From NCBI GenBank assembly GCA_009778055.1, contig WRKN01000059.1:1-12753 (forward strand): a DNA stretch of 12,753 nucleotides, in the 5' to 3' direction. This DNA is from Synergistaceae bacterium (GTDB taxonomy: Bacteria > Synergistota > Synergistia > Synergistales > Aminobacteriaceae). Position 1 is the first letter of the stretch. Each line of letters starts with the position of its first letter. A program made the translations under genes and the position numbers. Under the pieces are notes generated by a model. The model was given only the letters and a program-made list of their open reading frames with translations. It ran no database searches and was not told the DNA's origin. This document shows positions 6,101 to 12,224 of the stretch, one piece after another.

Positions 6101-6523
6101 CCGGACATAAAGGATATAACGGACATATCCGGCCTTTTCACCGGCAAGAAAGCTCTTGTCGTGGACGACGTCATGGTCAACCGGATCATCGCGGCAGACC
6201 TCCTGAGTTCCACCGGCATGGACATAGACGAAGCTGACGACGGCGCTGTCGCGGTCAGGATGTTCGAGGAGTCGGCCGAAAACACGTACGACATAATCTA
6301 TATGGACGTGCAGATGCCCGTCATGGACGGATATGAAGCCGCGGCTTCGATCAGGGCGCTTGACAGGCCGGACGCAAAAACGGTTCCCATAGTGGCCCTG
6401 ACCGCCAACGCCTTCAAAGACGACGTGGAAAGAGCCTTGAAACACGGCATGAACACGCACCTGGCAAAGCCCGTTGAAATGGGGAAATTGTTGGAAATCT
6501 CAATGAAATATCTGTTGAAATAG
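3161..6523 (+). CDS. Membrane-bound hybrid sensor histidine kinase (Cache-like sensor, HAMP, PAS, HisKA, HATPase, receiver)
   Basis: This 1120-residue inner-membrane signalling protein starts at ATG 3161 after TGAGGA. TM1 is at ~26-47. A large extracytoplasmic region (~48-535) follows, with a Cache-like part including 'YAFIWDHKGRCIAHPRHHSI'. TM2 is at 536-565, HAMP at ~566-614 and a PAS domain at ~615-735 with 'SAHCPITALRDG'. The HisKA box 'SHEIRTPMN' has phospho-acceptor H743. The ATPase shows an N box (N861/N865), G1 'DSGIGI' (902-907) and 'GGTGLGLAI'. The C-terminal receiver has D1002/D1003 and phospho-acceptor D1049 in 'MDVQMPVMDG'. It should autophosphorylate in response to a periplasmic ligand and relay to its own receiver. 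No DNA-binding response regulator or separate Hpt is adjacent, so the downstream partner is elsewhere. All catalytic residues are present. Ligand unknown. Confidence 0.95.
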   Translation: MKNKLSLFRTSWNRVTAFTGMGMRAKLLIIFLVIKVIPIVLLALVAWKQSLLLGDELNRRMRDFTTKTNDALVQTGEIAVNNSVSALNNRAMEDIERMTTEVARRIAEFLYERDSDVLLASTLARDPDVYRHFVTNMRRSLIRQGRWRLAPDEKSWIPEGEPPEHEMIVPSNKENDVNFNYRPPEIFNYERRPIYAEITFVDLDGNEQLKVTTSPRMNLQLKKVSDRLNTFARAETYWSELQKLRPGEIYVSEVIGSYVPSRVIGFYTPESAAAAGEAYAPRRSAYAGQENPLGRRFEGIIRWATPVIESRQIVGYVTLALDHDHLMEFSSHISSTQRRYAEIPSAHDGNYAFIWDHKGRCIAHPRHHSIVGYAPDTGDPQVPWLEDRIYYAWQASGKSYPDFIKDEPVFFEQSLNKKPSGELAEKGLVGLDGRYMNFAPQGIGMFDLTQHGGSGSFVIQWSGLTKLTTAAAIPYYTGQYNASRRGFGVVSIGADLGEFFRPAQETKKALDSLIAYSDQTMTQAASETQQAIDGNIVSTIALLSIVAGVMITLIVLVAVWMASVFTDSITALINGISHFRAGERHFRFKAPVKDELGTLADSFDEMADSLVDSVKNPQVIIDMDCKIIYANKESLDLSTKNFSELLGRPYGEHSLYPPGSAHCPITALRDGREAEVLYVAETGRYFKGKATHLTGKDGGNIGYIIESIDLTDIIRKQIELENAVLEANKANASKGEFLARMSHEIRTPMNAIIGMNNIVKKRLGEKVVDVEDTRSYVNQIETSSHHLLGLLNDILDISKIDSGKIELAEEITDLHKLSETVVSIIKPRCGEKNISFHAAFDVPPPANFMTDSLRLRQVLINLLGNAVKFTPAGGKVELSIAQKEKDGGAGLEKTLVEFSVRDSGIGITESVMATLFQPFEQGDSRISRRYGGTGLGLAISRRIVRLLGGDISVESKEGEGSFFSFNIWMTPAIPEARQELPDIKDITDISGLFTGKKALVVDDVMVNRIIAADLLSSTGMDIDEADDGAVAVRMFEESAENTYDIIYMDVQMPVMDGYEAAASIRALDRPDAKTVPIVALTANAFKDDVERALKHGMNTHLAKPVEMGKLLEISMKYLLK

Positions 6524-6534
6524 GGAACGCTTTT

Positions 6535-7368
6535 ATGGAGAAAATTTTTACGACGGACGGCATATTACTTTGTACCGAAAGTTTCGGCGATCCCAGGGAT
6601 CCGGCGCTGCTTCTCATTATGGGGGCGATGTCTTCCATGATCTGGTGGGACGAGGAATTTTGCCGTCTTCTAGCCGGCCGGGGGCGCTTTGTCATCCGTT
6701 TCGATAACCGCGATACGGGCCAATCCCAGACTTATGAGCCGGGCAAGCCCAGGTATACGGTTGACGACATGGCCGACGACTGTATTCGTGTGCTTGATTT
6801 TTGGAACGTAGAGGGCGCGCATTTTTTAGGAATGAGCCTTGGCGGGATGTTGGCGCAGATAGCCGCTTTGAAACATCCCGGACGCGTCCGTGCCCTGACG
6901 TGCCTGGCATCGAGAATTTGGGGACACGTCAGCCCTCCCCCGCCTAAAACAAGCCCGGAGATACTGAAAATCTACGATCTGGCACGCGCCTTAAATTGGG
7001 CCGACAAAGAGACGGTCATCGAATACATGACCGCCATAGGACGCCTGTTCAGCGGCAAAGGCCGCGTCTTTAACGAAAAACGCCATCGCGAGCTGGCGGA
7101 GTTTGAGTTTGAACGCGCCGGCGACCTGCGCGCGCTTCAAAATTATCCGCTTCTCGGCGGAGGCAGGAATTGGTGGAACCGGGCATCCGAGATCCGCGTC
7201 CCTGTAACGGTAATTCACGGAACCGACGACAGAGTTCTGCCTTTGCCTCACGGCGAAGCCATAGCGAAAACCATCCCCGGAGCAAAGCTCGTCATACTCG
7301 ATGGAGCCGGCCACGGACACCACAGAGACGACTGGAACAAAATCGCCGACGCCATAACGGTTATTTAA
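6535..7368 (+). CDS. Alpha/beta-fold hydrolase
   Basis: The 277-residue protein starts at ATG 6535, with AGGGA eight bases upstream overlapping the kinase stop. The fold is shown by 'LLIMGAMSSMIWWDEEF' (oxyanion strand region), 'VIRFDNRDTGQSQ', the nucleophile elbow 'GMSLGG' with S101, the acid in 'HGTDDRVLP' (probably D232) and 'GAGHGHH' with H260. A complete Ser-Asp-His triad is therefore present. A cap of mainly helical sequence lies at ~125-215, containing a 'PPPPK' stretch. The overall look is of aclacinomycin-methylesterase/RdmC-like or haloperoxidase-like esterases. It has no signal peptide and is probably cytosolic. The 11-bp gap to the kinase suggests co-transcription. Substrate cannot be predicted. 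Confidence 0.9.
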   Translation: MEKIFTTDGILLCTESFGDPRDPALLLIMGAMSSMIWWDEEFCRLLAGRGRFVIRFDNRDTGQSQTYEPGKPRYTVDDMADDCIRVLDFWNVEGAHFLGMSLGGMLAQIAALKHPGRVRALTCLASRIWGHVSPPPPKTSPEILKIYDLARALNWADKETVIEYMTAIGRLFSGKGRVFNEKRHRELAEFEFERAGDLRALQNYPLLGGGRNWWNRASEIRVPVTVIHGTDDRVLPLPHGEAIAKTIPGAKLVILDGAGHGHHRDDWNKIADAITVI

Positions 7369-7375
7369 AAAATAA

Positions 7376-7386
7376 GTTGCTATAAT
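7376..7386 (+). promoter_or_regulatory. Extended -10 promoter for the xerC-hslVU-codY operon
   Basis: GTTGCTATAAT contains a perfect TGnTATAAT extended -10 (TATAAT at 7381-7386) in the AT-rich spacer between the hydrolase and xerC. There is no good -35 hexamer, which is typical for extended -10 promoters. The predicted leader is about 35-40 bases. Confidence 0.6.
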
Positions 7387-7429
7387 CTTACTAAATACTA
7401 AAATAAGGATAGTGGTGTAAACAGGATCA

Positions 7430-8338
7430 ATGGACAAAGAGCAAATCAATTCCGCCGTGGCGTCTTTTCTTGAACACGTAAAAAACAGGTCCGCGTCCGG
7501 GCATACTCATGTCAACTACGAGGTGGACATGAGGCAGTTCGCGGGTTATGTCGAGGAACAGGGGATAGAAAGCCTTGAAGCCATTGATATGCCGGTGCTC
7601 AGATCATATCTGAGGAACATGGCGGGGTGGGGTTTTTCCAAACCGACTATCGCGAGGAAACTGTCCGCGCTGCGGGGTTTTTTTTCATACCTCAAGGACA
7701 GCGGCGCGGTGTCCAACAATCCGGCGCGTTCGCTGAAAGGGCCGGTTGCGCCTCGAAACATCCCGAGGGCGCTTTCCGCCGAGGCGGTGGACGTCCTGTT
7801 CAAGATGGCCGAAAGCAGCGAGGAGCCGGCCAGGGACACTGTCGTTTTGGAGGTGCTTTACGGTTGCGGGCTGCGTATTTCGGAATTGGCGGGACTTAAA
7901 TGGAACGACGTCGACCTGGAGGAACGATGGCTCACGGTGCTCGGCAAAGGCTCCAAAGAACGCCGCGTCCCCTTTGGGACGTACGCCCAAAGGGCTTTGC
8001 GGTCAATTTATGCGTCCTCGGAAGGCGGCTTTGTATTGGCCGGGAAAAACGGAAACGCGCTTACCGTGCGCACCGTACACCGCATAGTTACAAAGCTGGC
8101 AGAGAGGGGCGGGCTTGACGGGGTGACTCCGCACGTGCTGCGTCACAGTTGCGCGACGCACCTGCTGGAGAGGGGCGCTTCACTGAAGTTTATCCAGGAA
8201 TTTCTGGGGCATGAAAACATGGCCACGACGCAAATATACCTTACCGTCAGCGCGTCGTGGATGAAGGAAAGTTATATGGCCTGCCACCCGCGGGCAAATT
8301 TTGATAATTTCGAGATAGGGGATGACGGTTCTGTTTGA
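7430..8338 (+). CDS. xerC: Site-specific tyrosine recombinase XerC/CodV
   Basis: This 302-residue protein has an N-terminal SAM-like core-binding domain (~5-90) and a C-terminal catalytic domain. All active-site residues are seen: R149 ('GCGLRISEL'), K173 ('LGKGSKERR'), H235 and R238 ('HVLRHSCATHLL'), H261 ('FLGHENMATTQIY') and nucleophile Y270. Length and spacing fit XerC/XerD, which resolve chromosome dimers at dif during division. Its place immediately before hslVU and codY is that of codV in Bacillus subtilis, so XerC/CodV is a better name than a generic phage integrase. The start ATG has an AGGA-like site at 7422-7426. The 3' end overlaps hslV by 17 bp. Confidence 0.93.
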   Translation: MDKEQINSAVASFLEHVKNRSASGHTHVNYEVDMRQFAGYVEEQGIESLEAIDMPVLRSYLRNMAGWGFSKPTIARKLSALRGFFSYLKDSGAVSNNPARSLKGPVAPRNIPRALSAEAVDVLFKMAESSEEPARDTVVLEVLYGCGLRISELAGLKWNDVDLEERWLTVLGKGSKERRVPFGTYAQRALRSIYASSEGGFVLAGKNGNALTVRTVHRIVTKLAERGGLDGVTPHVLRHSCATHLLERGASLKFIQEFLGHENMATTQIYLTVSASWMKESYMACHPRANFDNFEIGDDGSV

Positions 8339-8864
8339 GGGAACGACTATAGTATGCGTACGCGCCGGTAAAGTGGTGGCAATGGCCGGCGACGGTCAGG
8401 TGACGTTGGGAACCCAGATCATAAAATCAAACGCGAAGAAGGTCCGCAAGCTTTACAAAGGCACGGTGCTGGCCGGTTTTGCCGGCAGTACGTCGGACGC
8501 GATGACCCTTTTGGAGCGCTTTGAAAACCGTCTGGAGCAATTTAAGGGCGACATGATGCGGTCAGCCGTGGATCTGGTGAAAGAGTGGCGCACGGACAGA
8601 GCGTTGCGTCGGCTCGAAGCCATGATACTGGCGGCCAATCTCGACGTAACCCTGCTTTTGAGCGGCGCGGGGGACGTGATAGAGCCGGAGAGCGACGTGG
8701 CCGCGATAGGTTCCGGCTCGGGCTATGCCCAGGCTGCGGCGCGCGCGTTCCGCGAAGGCACGGACTGGGAACCGGCGCGCATTGCCAAACGGGCTATCGA
8801 AATAGCTTCCGAAATATGTATATACACGGACGACACCGTCACATTGGAGGTACTGGGCGAATGA
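8322..8864 (+). CDS. hslV: HslV (ClpQ) protease subunit
   Basis: This is the peptidase of the HslUV (ClpYQ) ATP-dependent protease, a dodecamer capped by HslU. After a short propeptide MTVLFEG the mature chain begins at T8 ('TTIVCVR'), the N-terminal nucleophile threonine. In mature numbering D17 ('AGDGQVTLG') and K33 ('NAKKVRKL') are conserved, as is 'AGFAGSTSD'. The length of 180 residues is normal. The start ATG lies within the xerC 3' end (17-bp overlap), and the stop forms ATGA with the hslU start, so the three genes are translationally coupled. B. subtilis CodW uses an N-terminal serine, but this protein keeps the threonine found in E. coli-type HslV. Confidence 0.95.
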   Translation: MTVLFEGTTIVCVRAGKVVAMAGDGQVTLGTQIIKSNAKKVRKLYKGTVLAGFAGSTSDAMTLLERFENRLEQFKGDMMRSAVDLVKEWRTDRALRRLEAMILAANLDVTLLLSGAGDVIEPESDVAAIGSGSGYAQAAARAFREGTDWEPARIAKRAIEIASEICIYTDDTVTLEVLGE

Positions 8865-10306
8865 GCGCGGACAATTTTCCATTAAAAACCCTTGCGCGAT
8901 ATGACGACGACACGCTTACCCCTTCGCGGGTAGTGGAGTACCTCGACCGCTACATCGTCGGGCAGGACAAGGCGAAACGCGCCGTCGCCGTCGCGCTGCG
9001 CAACAGGATCAGGCGCAAAAAACTGCCGGCTGACATGGCAAAGGAAATCAGCCCCAAAAACATCCTGATGGTCGGCCCCACCGGCGTCGGGAAGACGGAG
9101 ATAGCCCGCAGGCTGGCCTCGATGGTTCAGGCGCCGTTCGTCAAGGTGGAGGCCACGAAGTTTACCGAAGTGGGCTACGTCGGACGCGACGTGGAATCAA
9201 TGGTGCGGGACCTGGTGGACTCGGCCGTCGCCATGATAAGAAAACGCATGTTGACGGACGTTCAGGAACCGGCGCGTGTCCGGGCCGAACAGCGGCTGCT
9301 TGACGCCATGCTGCCCAGGCGCGGCAGAAAAATTTCCTCCGTCCCGGATTTTATGAAGGTGTTCGGCGGCATGTCCGACGACGAAGGCAACGGCGGCGAG
9401 GAGTCCGCCGAAGCGCGAAAAAACGAGGACACGCGCGGCAAACTTTTGGCGATGTTGAAGGAGGGACGCCTGGAGGATCGCGAGATTGACGCGGAGGTGG
9501 AGGAAAGCTCAGTAACGGGTATACCTATTTTGGGCGCGTCGGGAATGGATTCCATTGGAATCAACTTAAGCGAGATGCTGGGGGGTATGCTGCCGAAAAG
9601 ATCGAAAAAACGCAGGATGAAGGTATCGGAGGCAAGGCGTATTTTCTCCGCGGAAGAGGCCGAGAAACTGATAGACGCCGAGGCTTTGTCCCGCGAAGCC
9701 ATAGACAAAGCCCAGGAAGACGGAATCATTTTTTTGGATGAAATCGACAAAATCGTGGCAAAGAGCGGCGGCGGCCACGGCCCCGACGTAAGCCGCGAGG
9801 GGGTGCAGCGCGATCTTCTGCCCATAGTGGAGGGTTCGGTGGTACAGACCCGTTACGGCCCCGTCAAGACGGATCACGTTCTTTTCATTGCGGCGGGGGC
9901 TTTCAGCGGGGTCAAGCCGTCGGACCTCATACCCGAGCTTCAGGGGCGTTTCCCAATCCGGGTGGAACTGTCCCCCCTAAGCTGGGAAAACATGCAGGAA
10001 ATACTGACCGAGCCGGAAAACAGCCTTTTGAAGCAGTACATAGCCTTGATAGGCACGGAAGGGACGGAGATGAACTTTACGGACGACGCCACGCGCGAGA
10101 TAGCAGTGCTTGCCAGCAAGATGAACGCGGAAATGGAGGACATCGGCGCCAGACGCCTGCACACGATGCTGGAACAGCTTCTGGAGGAAATCAGCTTTTC
10201 CATATGTGACGACGTCCGCCCCTCCATAGAAATAAACTCTGATTTTGTTCGCAATAAGCTAAATAATCTAGTCGAGAATAGGGATATTCGCCGCTACCTT
10301 TTGTAG
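8861..10306 (+). CDS. hslU: HslU (ClpY) AAA+ unfoldase ATPase
   Basis: This 481-residue AAA+ ATPase unfolds substrates and feeds them to HslV. Walker A is 'GPTGVGKT' (72-79), followed by the pore-loop motif 'GYVGRDVES'. Walker B is 'IIFLDEID' with D293/E294. The intermediate I-domain (~135-245) is charged and low-complexity ('EGNGGEESAEARKNEDTRG'), which accounts for a length somewhat above the usual 440-470. The C-terminus 'DIRRYLL' matches the tail that docks into HslV. I chose ATG 8861 because it starts the conserved N-terminus 'TPSRVVEYLDRYIVGQDKAK' at the normal distance and overlaps the hslV stop as ATGA. The frame is open further upstream inside hslV, but that part is not family sequence. 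Confidence 0.95.
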   Translation: MSADNFPLKTLARYDDDTLTPSRVVEYLDRYIVGQDKAKRAVAVALRNRIRRKKLPADMAKEISPKNILMVGPTGVGKTEIARRLASMVQAPFVKVEATKFTEVGYVGRDVESMVRDLVDSAVAMIRKRMLTDVQEPARVRAEQRLLDAMLPRRGRKISSVPDFMKVFGGMSDDEGNGGEESAEARKNEDTRGKLLAMLKEGRLEDREIDAEVEESSVTGIPILGASGMDSIGINLSEMLGGMLPKRSKKRRMKVSEARRIFSAEEAEKLIDAEALSREAIDKAQEDGIIFLDEIDKIVAKSGGGHGPDVSREGVQRDLLPIVEGSVVQTRYGPVKTDHVLFIAAGAFSGVKPSDLIPELQGRFPIRVELSPLSWENMQEILTEPENSLLKQYIALIGTEGTEMNFTDDATREIAVLASKMNAEMEDIGARRLHTMLEQLLEEISFSICDDVRPSIEINSDFVRNKLNNLVENRDIRRYLL

Positions 10307-10315
10307 AAAAAGCCG

Positions 10316-10346
10316 TAGAATTATCTGTGCATTCTAGATAATTTTG
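10316..10346 (+). terminator. Possible weak terminator/attenuator between hslU and codY
   Basis: AATTATCT (10319-10326) pairs with AGATAATT (10336-10343) around a 9-base loop. G-U and A-U pairs can extend the stem, and TTTGTTGT follows. The stem is AT-rich and weak. It could lower read-through into codY or simply stabilise the upstream mRNA 3' end. Confidence 0.3.
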
Positions 10347-10376
10347 TTGTATCTTGAAATGGGATAAAAAATCTCA

Positions 10377-10384
10377 AGGAGGGG
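10377..10384 (+). promoter_or_regulatory. Strong ribosome binding site deciding the codY start
   Basis: AAGGAGGGG ends five bases before ATG 10390 and complements the 16S anti-SD. It excludes the upstream in-frame start at 10354. Confidence 0.75.
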
Positions 10385-10389
10385 CAAAA

Positions 10390-11274
10390 ATGGCTGTGGA
10401 AAGAAGAGTCAAAACAGACAAAGTTTCCGGTTCTAAAGCCGGCCCGGGCAGAAAATCCGGCAGCAGGCAAGGGGAAGACGGGGATCTGCAGGATCTGCTC
10501 GACAAGACCCGCCAGGTCGGCCGCGCGCTTCAAAACCGAAGGGACGGTGATTCGCCGGATTATACAAAGCTGGCGAAATTGCTGTCTGAGATTCTTGCGG
10601 CCAATGTTTACGTTTTATGTACGGACGGCAGTATTCTTGGTTACGCGTGGGTGCGGGAATACAACTCAAAAAGCCTGGCCAGAATCCTGAAAAGCGGTTA
10701 CATGCCCGAAGAATTTGTCGAAAAAATGAACATGTGCCGTGAATCCGAGCTCAATGACGCGGACGCTTACATGTTTGACGACGAGACAGCAGCAAAGCCG
10801 GATAAGTACTTGATGTACGTGCCTATTTACGGCGCCGGGGCGGAGCGGCTGGGAACCGTGATTTTGGCGCGTGTTGACGAGCCGTTCCTGATTAAAGACG
10901 TGCTTCTTGCCGAGTACGTGGCTACCTTGGTCGGTCTGGAAATGCTGAACGACAGAAACAGAAGCGTGGAAGAGCGCTCCCGCGACCGCCTTGCCGTACA
11001 GATGGCCATGAGGGCCCTTTCGTACTCCGAGGTGGAGTCCATGAAACACATAATGGGAGAGCTGGGAGGCCATGAGGGCGTGGCCGTGGCCAGTAAAGTG
11101 GCCGACCGGGTCGGGGTGACGCGCAGCGTCATAGTCAACGCGCTTCGCAAGCTGGAAAGCGCGGGCTTGATAGAAAGCCGGAGCCTGGGAATGAAGGGAA
11201 CCTACATCAAAGTCCTCAGCCCTCTCTTTGTTGAAGAGCTGGGAACGGCAACCTCCCCCAGAGTAAACTACTAA
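10390..11274 (+). CDS. codY: CodY-family global transcriptional regulator with N-terminal extension
   Basis: CodY represses nutrient-acquisition, amino-acid and motility genes, in known cases in response to branched-chain amino acids and GTP. The C-terminal winged helix (~232-277) is nearly identical to the family: 'VASKVADRVGVTRSVIVNAL', 'RKLESAGLIESRSLGMKGTY', 'IKVL'. The GAF region (~40-190) shows 'AERLGTVILARV' and 'LLAEYVATLVGLEML'. I chose ATG 10390 because AAGGAGGGG lies about eight bases upstream. The frame also opens at 10354 without such a site. From ATG 10390 the protein has 294 residues. Residues 1-33 are a basic Gly/Ser/Lys-rich extension before 'LLDKTRQ', which aligns with the very start of B. 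subtilis CodY. The effector pocket residues differ (see findings). It lies after hslU in the canonical xerC-hslVU-codY order and ends at a strong terminator. Confidence 0.93.
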   Translation: MAVERRVKTDKVSGSKAGPGRKSGSRQGEDGDLQDLLDKTRQVGRALQNRRDGDSPDYTKLAKLLSEILAANVYVLCTDGSILGYAWVREYNSKSLARILKSGYMPEEFVEKMNMCRESELNDADAYMFDDETAAKPDKYLMYVPIYGAGAERLGTVILARVDEPFLIKDVLLAEYVATLVGLEMLNDRNRSVEERSRDRLAVQMAMRALSYSEVESMKHIMGELGGHEGVAVASKVADRVGVTRSVIVNALRKLESAGLIESRSLGMKGTYIKVLSPLFVEELGTATSPRVNY

Positions 11275-11292
11275 CCTCGATTTATTTTTCTC

Positions 11293-11328
11293 AAAAGCGG
11301 CTTCCCATTAAAGGGAGGCCGCTTTTTT
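11293..11328 (+). terminator. Rho-independent terminator after codY
   Basis: AAAAGCGGCTTCCC (11293-11306) pairs with GGGAGGCCGCTTTT (11313-11326), with one T-G wobble, around the loop ATTAAA. It ends in a run of six T (11323-11328). It should end the xerC-hslVU-codY transcript and insulate flgB. Confidence 0.9.
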
Positions 11329-11336
11329 GCCGAAAA
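11309..11336 (+). promoter_or_regulatory. Candidate sigma-28 (SigD/FliA) promoter for flgBC
   Basis: TAAA (11309-11312, in the terminator loop) is followed after 16 bases by GCCGAAAA (11329-11336). The flagellar sigma consensus is TAAA-N15-GCCGATAA, so this has 7/8 matches at -10 and one extra spacer base. The predicted start (~11343) falls just before the flgB ribosome binding site. In B. subtilis a SigD promoter lies at this same codY-flgB junction. Confidence 0.5.
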
Positions 11337-11360
11337 CTTAGAAGGAAAGGGGCGAGGATT

Positions 11361-11765
11361 ATGGATATGGGTTTTACCTGGAAAGTAATTGAAAAGGATC
11401 TGGAGGGGCTTGCGCAGCGTTTCAAGGCGACGTCCAGAAATCTTGCCAACACGAATACTCCCGGTTATGCGCGCCGCAACGTTTCCTTCGAGAACGAACT
11501 CAGGGACGTCATATATTCGGACAGAAAACTGCATATGAACATCACCAACCCCGGGCACATCCCTAGCAGGCCGCGCGCCGTGGCCGACGTCACGCCGAAG
11601 GAAATCAGGGTTACGGACGAGATGTACAGGCTTGACGGCAATAACGTCGATCCGGAGCGCGAGATGGCAATTTTGGGCGAGGCCCGGATGATGTACACAG
11701 CGATGACCCGCTACGCGGGCAAAAAAAGAACCGGTTTAATTTCGGCAATCACCGGGAGAGGATAA
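11361..11765 (+). CDS. flgB: Flagellar basal-body proximal rod protein FlgB
   Basis: The 134-residue protein has the N-terminal rod motif 'SRNLANTNTPGYARRNVSF' (~28-46), which drives rod assembly with FlgC, FlgF and FliE, and the C-terminal 'NNVDPEREMAILGEARMMY' helix typical of FlgB. It is exported by the flagellar type III system without a signal peptide. ATG 11361 is preceded by GGAAAGGGGCGAGG. A second in-frame ATG at 11367 would lose only two residues. It is followed by flgC after 4 bp, so the two are co-expressed. Confidence 0.95.
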   Translation: MDMGFTWKVIEKDLEGLAQRFKATSRNLANTNTPGYARRNVSFENELRDVIYSDRKLHMNITNPGHIPSRPRAVADVTPKEIRVTDEMYRLDGNNVDPEREMAILGEARMMYTAMTRYAGKKRTGLISAITGRG

Positions 11766-11769
11766 AGTC

Positions 11770-12189
11770 ATGAAAGTATTTGAAAGCATGGATGTTGCGG
11801 GCAGCTCGTTAACCGCGCACCGCCTTTGGATGGACACGATTTCGTCGAACCTCGCGAACATAAACACGACCCGGACTCTGGCCGGCGGCCCGTACAAAAG
11901 AAGGGTTCCCGTATTTGCCGCAATGCTGGACAAAACCATAGGGGGCTACAAGGACATCGGCGGCGTGCGCGTCTCTGAAATATTGGAAGACCCGTCGGCC
12001 CCGCGCCTGACGTACCAGCCCGAACACCCGGACGCCAATGAGGAAGGCTACGTCGCTATGCCGAACGTCAACCTGGTTCGCGAAATGACGGACATGATGG
12101 TGGCCAGCCGCGCCTACGAAGCAAACCTGGCCGTCGCGGACACCGCCAAAACCATGTGGAGCGGAGCCCTTGAGATAATGCGGGGATAA
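11770..12189 (+). CDS. flgC: Flagellar basal-body rod protein FlgC
   Basis: The 139-residue protein carries the rod/hook family N-terminal motif 'ISSNLANINTTRT' followed by 'GGPYKRRVPVF', and the C-terminal 'PNVNLVREMTDMMVASRAYE' and 'ANLAVADTAKTMWSGALEI' that define FlgC. It forms the proximal rod with FlgB. AGAGGA lies about nine bases before the ATG. The usual next gene, fliE, is absent: only 35 bp separate flgC from the 3' end of a convergent gene. Confidence 0.95.
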   Translation: MKVFESMDVAGSSLTAHRLWMDTISSNLANINTTRTLAGGPYKRRVPVFAAMLDKTIGGYKDIGGVRVSEILEDPSAPRLTYQPEHPDANEEGYVAMPNVNLVREMTDMMVASRAYEANLAVADTAKTMWSGALEIMRG

Positions 12190-12224
12190 TCAATCAAGCC
12201 TGTTTTATACAAATAATCCCTTCC

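Noticed and set aside
5867..6460. 197-codon minus-strand open frame opposite the receiver domain
   Set aside because: Shadow of the kinase coding frame, with His/Val/Arg-rich composition and no recognisable motif or ribosome binding site.
7430..8338. xerC as a phage or integron integrase marking a mobile island
   Set aside because: Overlap with hslV and the xerC-hslVU-codY order identify it as the housekeeping CodV/XerC. No att site or tRNA is nearby.
8585..8860. Upstream extension of the hslU frame inside hslV
   Set aside because: The residues are Arg/Gly-rich and unlike any HslU. ATG 8861 overlaps the hslV stop and starts the conserved N-terminus.
9262..9825. 187-codon minus-strand open frame inside hslU
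   Set aside because: Ser/Arg-rich antisense shadow of the HslU I-domain, without a ribosome binding site or family signature.
10319..10343. Inverted repeat before codY as a CodY operator
   Set aside because: It does not match the AATTTTCWGAAAATT CodY box and fits better as a weak transcript hairpin.
10354..10389. Earlier start for codY at 10354
   Set aside because: It is a non-ATG start with no ribosome binding site, and its first 12 codons include the AAGGAGGGG that serves ATG 10390.
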